Shown piece by piece: positions 61,425 to 64,000 of a stretch of 64,000 bases of DNA (position 1 is the stretch's first letter; every line of letters begins with the position of its first letter). This stretch comes from Paenibacillus caseinilyticus. GTDB taxonomy: Bacteria > Bacillota > Bacilli > Paenibacillales > NBRC-103111. The stretch lies in assembly GCF_027533645.1 (NCBI RefSeq), contig NZ_JAQAGY010000014.1:1-64000 (forward strand). The letters are read 5' to 3'. The notes beneath the pieces are model-generated. The model was not told the DNA's origin. It did no database searches and was given only the letters and a program-made list of their open reading frames with translations. Both the position numbers and the translations under genes were made by a program.

Positions 61425-62165
61425 ATGCGCTTGATCTACCTGATCATTCTAATCGCCATTGCGGCGGTATGGCTGCTGCTGGGCCGGAACGGCCGAAAGA
61501 AGGAAGGGGCGAGGCTGCGCATACATCCTCCGGAGGATGCCTCTGCGGTTGACGCTTCCCCGGACGTACCGGTCCCCTTCGGTTACAAATCGCAGTGGTA
61601 TGCGGTACGGAGCACGGATACACAGGCCGTAGCGGAAGCGTTCGACCTTCGGGAGGCACTCCCATGCAACTGGAACAGCGGCCTCCGCCGTGCATCGGAT
61701 TTTACCGGCGTCTTCGTGACGCCGCCCCTCCGCGGCTGGATCCTCGTGGTAGGATGGTCGCTTCCCGACCTGAGCAGCCCACAAGGGGAGCCATACAGCG
61801 TCACGAGCCTGCTGCAGCGCCTCAGCCGCGACTTCGGCGAAGCCCACTATTACGCTACGCACCGGGTAGTCGAATACCATGCTTGGGCGCAGGCCACAGG
61901 AGGTGAGCTGGTGAGGGGGTACGCGTATGCAGGGGAATCGGAGGAGACCGTACTGGATATCGGTGAGCGGACCGCTGAGGAGCGGGAGCTGGGACTGAGT
62001 TACGGGAGTTCCCTGGAAGAAGGGGAGGAAGACGACGACGTCCGCATGCGGCCAACCGAAGAAGATGTCGTTCGTCTGGCCGGCCTGTGGAGCGTGAATC
62101 CCTTGGCCCCTCCGGAGCCGGAGAAGGCGGATACCGGCTGGACGGGGCAGCTGCCTGCCGGCTAG
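61425..62165 (+). CDS. uncharacterised membrane-anchored protein
   Basis: A 246-residue protein with one N-terminal helix (LIYLIILIAIAAVWLLLG) and a soluble domain behind it. The domain includes WYAVRSTDTQAVAEAFDLREALPCNW, FVTPPLRGWILVVGWSLPD and a C-terminal acidic region (EEGEEDDDVRMRPTEEDV). I do not recognise the domain. The ATG at 61425 is chosen because GAAGGAGACG precedes it, and longer readings would add an unlikely 44-residue stretch. It stands alone. Confidence 0.78.
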   Translation: MRLIYLIILIAIAAVWLLLGRNGRKKEGARLRIHPPEDASAVDASPDVPVPFGYKSQWYAVRSTDTQAVAEAFDLREALPCNWNSGLRRASDFTGVFVTPPLRGWILVVGWSLPDLSSPQGEPYSVTSLLQRLSRDFGEAHYYATHRVVEYHAWAQATGGELVRGYAYAGESEETVLDIGERTAEERELGLSYGSSLEEGEEDDDVRMRPTEEDVVRLAGLWSVNPLAPPEPEKADTGWTGQLPAG

Positions 62166-62279
62166 GCCTGGACACAGGCAGATCTGTCAGAGACGCCGCA
62201 TGATAGAGTGGTTCAAAGAAAGTCTCGGCTGAGAAATTCGTTAGTGTCATTAACTATCTGCGGAAGCGTGGGTAGAGTC

Positions 62280-62480
62280 CTGTATATCGCGAAGCAAGCG
62301 TCAGCGTCGGACGCCGCAGCGGTTGCACTGCTCTTCGAAGCAGATCCGATCCGCTGGTTTAGCGTTCGGGGGGGGGGCCGTCAACTTCGAGGAAGCGGAG
62401 CTGTGCCGTACGCTGCGCGCGCAAGGCGAGTACAGCGTGAGGGCCCGCTCTGCCAGAGTTTGGCGAGGGGCCCATTGTCG
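62280..62480 (+). pseudogene. decayed GNAT copy
   Basis: The frame reads LYIAKQASASDAAAVALLFEA, which matches the start of the GNAT protein at 63670 (YFIKQATAADADAVAVLFEA). After a run of nine to ten G at about 62368-62378 the reading moves frame, and the second frame reads FEEAELCRTLRAQGEYSV, matching FGEADPVELSRTLLAGGEYRV in the intact gene. So it is a diverged fragment of a second GNAT gene, without its C-terminal half. Confidence 0.7.
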
Positions 62481-62515
62481 GAGGTCGAGACATACTTACA
62501 TAGAAGCCGGCAAGT

Positions 62516-62722
62516 TTAGCTGACGATGAGGTAAATGACCATGTAGACGACCCAGACCCCAAGCGAGAGGATGTTCAAATAGGACAAGCGGAGAAGGTTG
62601 CCCTTGGTCTGCTTGGTATAGTTATCATTCTCCTCGGTGTTCTCCGTGGAGCCTGCCACCTTGAGCGTAGCGATCACGCTGATAATCCCGATGAGTACCA
62701 AAAAGGAATAGTAGATGGTCAT
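62516..62722 (-). CDS. small two-helix membrane protein
   Basis: A 68-residue protein with two helices: IYYSFLVLIGIISVIATLKVAG at the N-terminus and LSYLNILSLGVWVVYMVIYLIV at the end, with a polar loop STENTEENDNYTKQTKGN between. ATG at 62722 has AAAGGAGGCACACCCAC. No family recognised. It stands alone at the right end of the decayed GNAT, and opposite the DinB-like gene region. Confidence 0.8.
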   Translation of the reverse strand: MTIYYSFLVLIGIISVIATLKVAGSTENTEENDNYTKQTKGNLLRLSYLNILSLGVWVVYMVIYLIVS

Positions 62723-62944
62723 GTGGGTGTGCCTCCTTTGTGCTTATGATTTCATTATAAATGCATGAAGGAGGCAGTGTTGTGATCACAGTCACAAATC
62801 AAAGAGCTGTCCTGAGGCCTAGAGCTGCACCAAGTCTTCCTAACGGTAAATAGGGTGATTACCATACCGCCTAACGACCCCGCCTCCGCAGATGAGGATA
62901 GGGCGAAGCGCTGCCGGAGAGAAAGAACATACAGTCATTGAAGA

Positions 62945-62968
62945 ATCGCGTACATCGCGGTTTTTTTT
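62945..62968. terminator. short hairpin with T-run
   Basis: Arms CGCG and CGCG around TACAT, then eight T. Weak stem, so low certainty. The 62723-63077 region contains no gene. Confidence 0.45.
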
Positions 62969-63002
62969 GTTGTATGGATGTATCAAGCAGGTACTCACTA
63001 TT

Positions 63003-63031
63003 TTGAATAAAAATTCACTATAGTGTATAAT
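63003..63031 (+). promoter_or_regulatory. promoter and operator-like palindrome of the DinB-like gene
   Basis: -35 TTGAAT (63003-63008), 17 bases, -10 TATAAT (63026-63031), 47 bases before the start. The palindrome CACTATAGTG (63016-63025) lies in the spacer, and TCACTAT recurs upstream; this suggests a repressor site. Confidence 0.7.
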
Positions 63032-63077
63032 TATTGAATTGAATTTGATATTTTCAAAAGGGAAAGAAGGTCGTTGA

Positions 63078-63608
63078 ATGAACTTGCCCGTTATTATTCA
63101 AAACGAAATGAACAAACAACTGCAAAGAATAGAAACATGTGTAAGCTTATTGTCTGAAGAGCAAATCTGGAATAAATTCAAACCAAGTATGAATAGCATT
63201 GGCAACTTATGTCTTCACCTTGCAGGAAACGAATATCAGCATTTGGTGAGCGGCATGGGTGGTATGCCCTTTGTACGAACAAGAACGCGTGAATTCACTG
63301 AAAACAATGGAAGGTCGGGAAATGAATTATTAGAACTGCTCCACAATGTCAGGCTGCAATCATCCCAAGTTCTCGAACATCTGTCGGAAACCAGTCTTGA
63401 AAAAGTCGTCAGCATTCATTATTCAAGCGATGATTGGAATAGCATGGTGGCGCGTCCCCGGTTTGAAGAACAGTCCTATTATTCCAAAACCATTGAAACC
63501 ATTCTGATCCAAGTCTGCGAACATTATAGTTATCATACCGGCCAAATTGTTATTCTTACTAAGTTATTAAACGAGAATCCGCACCCTATTACGGGTACAT
63601 CTCATTGA
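63078..63608 (+). CDS. DinB-like (DUF1572-type) protein, AT-rich
   Basis: A 176-residue four-helix DinB-superfamily protein. NEMNKQLQRIETCVSLLSEEQIWNKFKP and NSIGNLCLHLAGNEYQHL carry the first metal-binding His, and the last helix QVCEHYSYHTGQIVILTKLL holds two more. ATG at 63078 follows AAAGAAGGTCGTTG. The gene is more AT-rich than its surroundings and has its own promoter, which suggests transfer. The family is thiol-dependent transferase-like in some members. Confidence 0.87.
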   Translation: MNLPVIIQNEMNKQLQRIETCVSLLSEEQIWNKFKPSMNSIGNLCLHLAGNEYQHLVSGMGGMPFVRTRTREFTENNGRSGNELLELLHNVRLQSSQVLEHLSETSLEKVVSIHYSSDDWNSMVARPRFEEQSYYSKTIETILIQVCEHYSYHTGQIVILTKLLNENPHPITGTSH

Positions 63609-63669
63609 GATGGGACGAACGGGTTGGTTATATATCATGTAGCTATCTACTGAAAAAGGTGGGATATCC

Positions 63670-64000
63670 ATGTACTTCATAAAGCAAGCGACAGCGGCGG
63701 ATGCCGATGCGGTCGCCGTATTATTCGAAGCGCTGATCCGCGAGATTGTGGAGCGTTCGGGTGGAACGACGACCGCCTTCGGTGAAGCGGATCCGGTGGA
63801 GCTGTCCCGCACGCTGCTTGCGGGAGGCGAGTATCGCGTGTGGCTCGCTCTGCAGGAGGCAAGTGGCGAGCCGGCGGGCTTCCTCTCGCTGCACGGAAGC
63901 GCTTCGCTCTATGCCGGCGGTCGCTTCGGCATCATCCAAGAACTGTACGTCCGCCCGGCGGACCGCTCTCATGGACTGGGCCGGAGGCTGCTGGAAGCTG
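63670..64000 (+). CDS. GNAT acetyltransferase, cut by the window end
   Basis: At least 110 residues of a GNAT protein with ATG at 63670 and the site AAAGGTGGGATATCC. It reads YFIKQATAADADAVAVLFEA, then GEPAGFLSLHGSASLYAGG and IIQELYVRPADRSHGLGRRLLEA, which is the acetyl-CoA-binding motif A. The rest lies beyond the window. It is a homologue of the decayed fragment at 62280. Confidence 0.88.
   Translation, partial: MYFIKQATAADADAVAVLFEALIREIVERSGGTTTAFGEADPVELSRTLLAGGEYRVWLALQEASGEPAGFLSLHGSASLYAGGRFGIIQELYVRPADRSHGLGRRLLEA

Overview
The window looks like a chromosomal segment of a high-GC, Gram-positive, spore-former-type Firmicute, most likely a Paenibacillus or close relative. The evidence is the GC-rich coding sequence with strong AGGAGG-type ribosome binding sites, frequent TTG/GTG starts, Bacillales-type gene sets (puc purine catabolism, alr/ald/adeR, YpbS, DegV, an FMN riboswitch) and intrinsic terminators after many genes. 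No rRNA, tRNA, CRISPR array, prophage or intact insertion sequence was seen.

Layout. 0-1.3 kb: cheY (minus strand) and a decayed, possibly creatininase-like remnant. 1.3-9.7 kb: a tightly packed uric-acid degradation operon (OHCU decarboxylase, uricase, HIU hydrolase, allantoinase, allantoate amidohydrolase, ureidoglycine-type aminotransferase), running directly into a gamma-glutamyltransferase-like gene and a chromate transporter interrupted by an in-frame TAG. 10-13 kb: VOC protein, a broken PadR-type regulator, a small membrane protein with an acidic (S/G)DDY repeat tail, and about 0.8 kb of empty AT-richer DNA. 13-17.4 kb: a two-gene 2-oxoacid:ferredoxin oxidoreductase (gamma-delta fusion plus alpha-beta fusion) and two short conserved-looking unknowns. 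17.4-23 kb: DoxX-like protein, an EamA transporter under an FMN riboswitch, fRMsr, DegV and two translationally coupled EamA transporters. 23-27 kb: a strange NRPS-like locus with an Sfp-type phosphopantetheinyl transferase, a stand-alone degenerate condensation-like protein, a stand-alone truncated adenylation-like protein and a type II thioesterase, but no carrier domain. 27-33 kb: YdcF/SanA protein, a short-chain reductase, several unknowns, and an unknown protein coupled to a V8-like protease without a signal peptide. 33-41.5 kb: an OmpR-type response regulator, a flavin amine-oxidase/dehydroxylase-like enzyme and a 1,931-residue pseudokinase/ATPase/GAF/histidine kinase carrying two expanded coding repeats. 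41.7-53 kb: NiaP-like transporter, MarR-SDR operon with a palindromic operator, DsbA/FrnE-like oxidoreductase, GNAT-methyltransferase pair, then an alanine block (alr, ald, AdeR-like regulator and a divergent amino-acid permease). 53-64 kb: methyltransferases, small conserved proteins, NUDIX, DUF445, aldose epimerase-like, nitroreductase, DUF1904, a tandem array of four terminator hairpins, a decayed GNAT copy, a DinB-like protein and a partial GNAT running off the end.

How genes work together. The purine block can take urate through 5-hydroxyisourate, OHCU, allantoin and allantoate to ureidoglycine and glyoxylate. The alanine block can interconvert L-/D-alanine and deaminate L-alanine to pyruvate, and the two-gene oxidoreductase could oxidise pyruvate or another 2-oxoacid with ferredoxin. 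The response regulator and giant kinase flank one flavoenzyme gene and probably form one signalling unit with it. The two most unusual stretches are the carrier-less NRPS-like set (23.3-27.2 kb) and the unknown/protease pair (31.6-33.0 kb).
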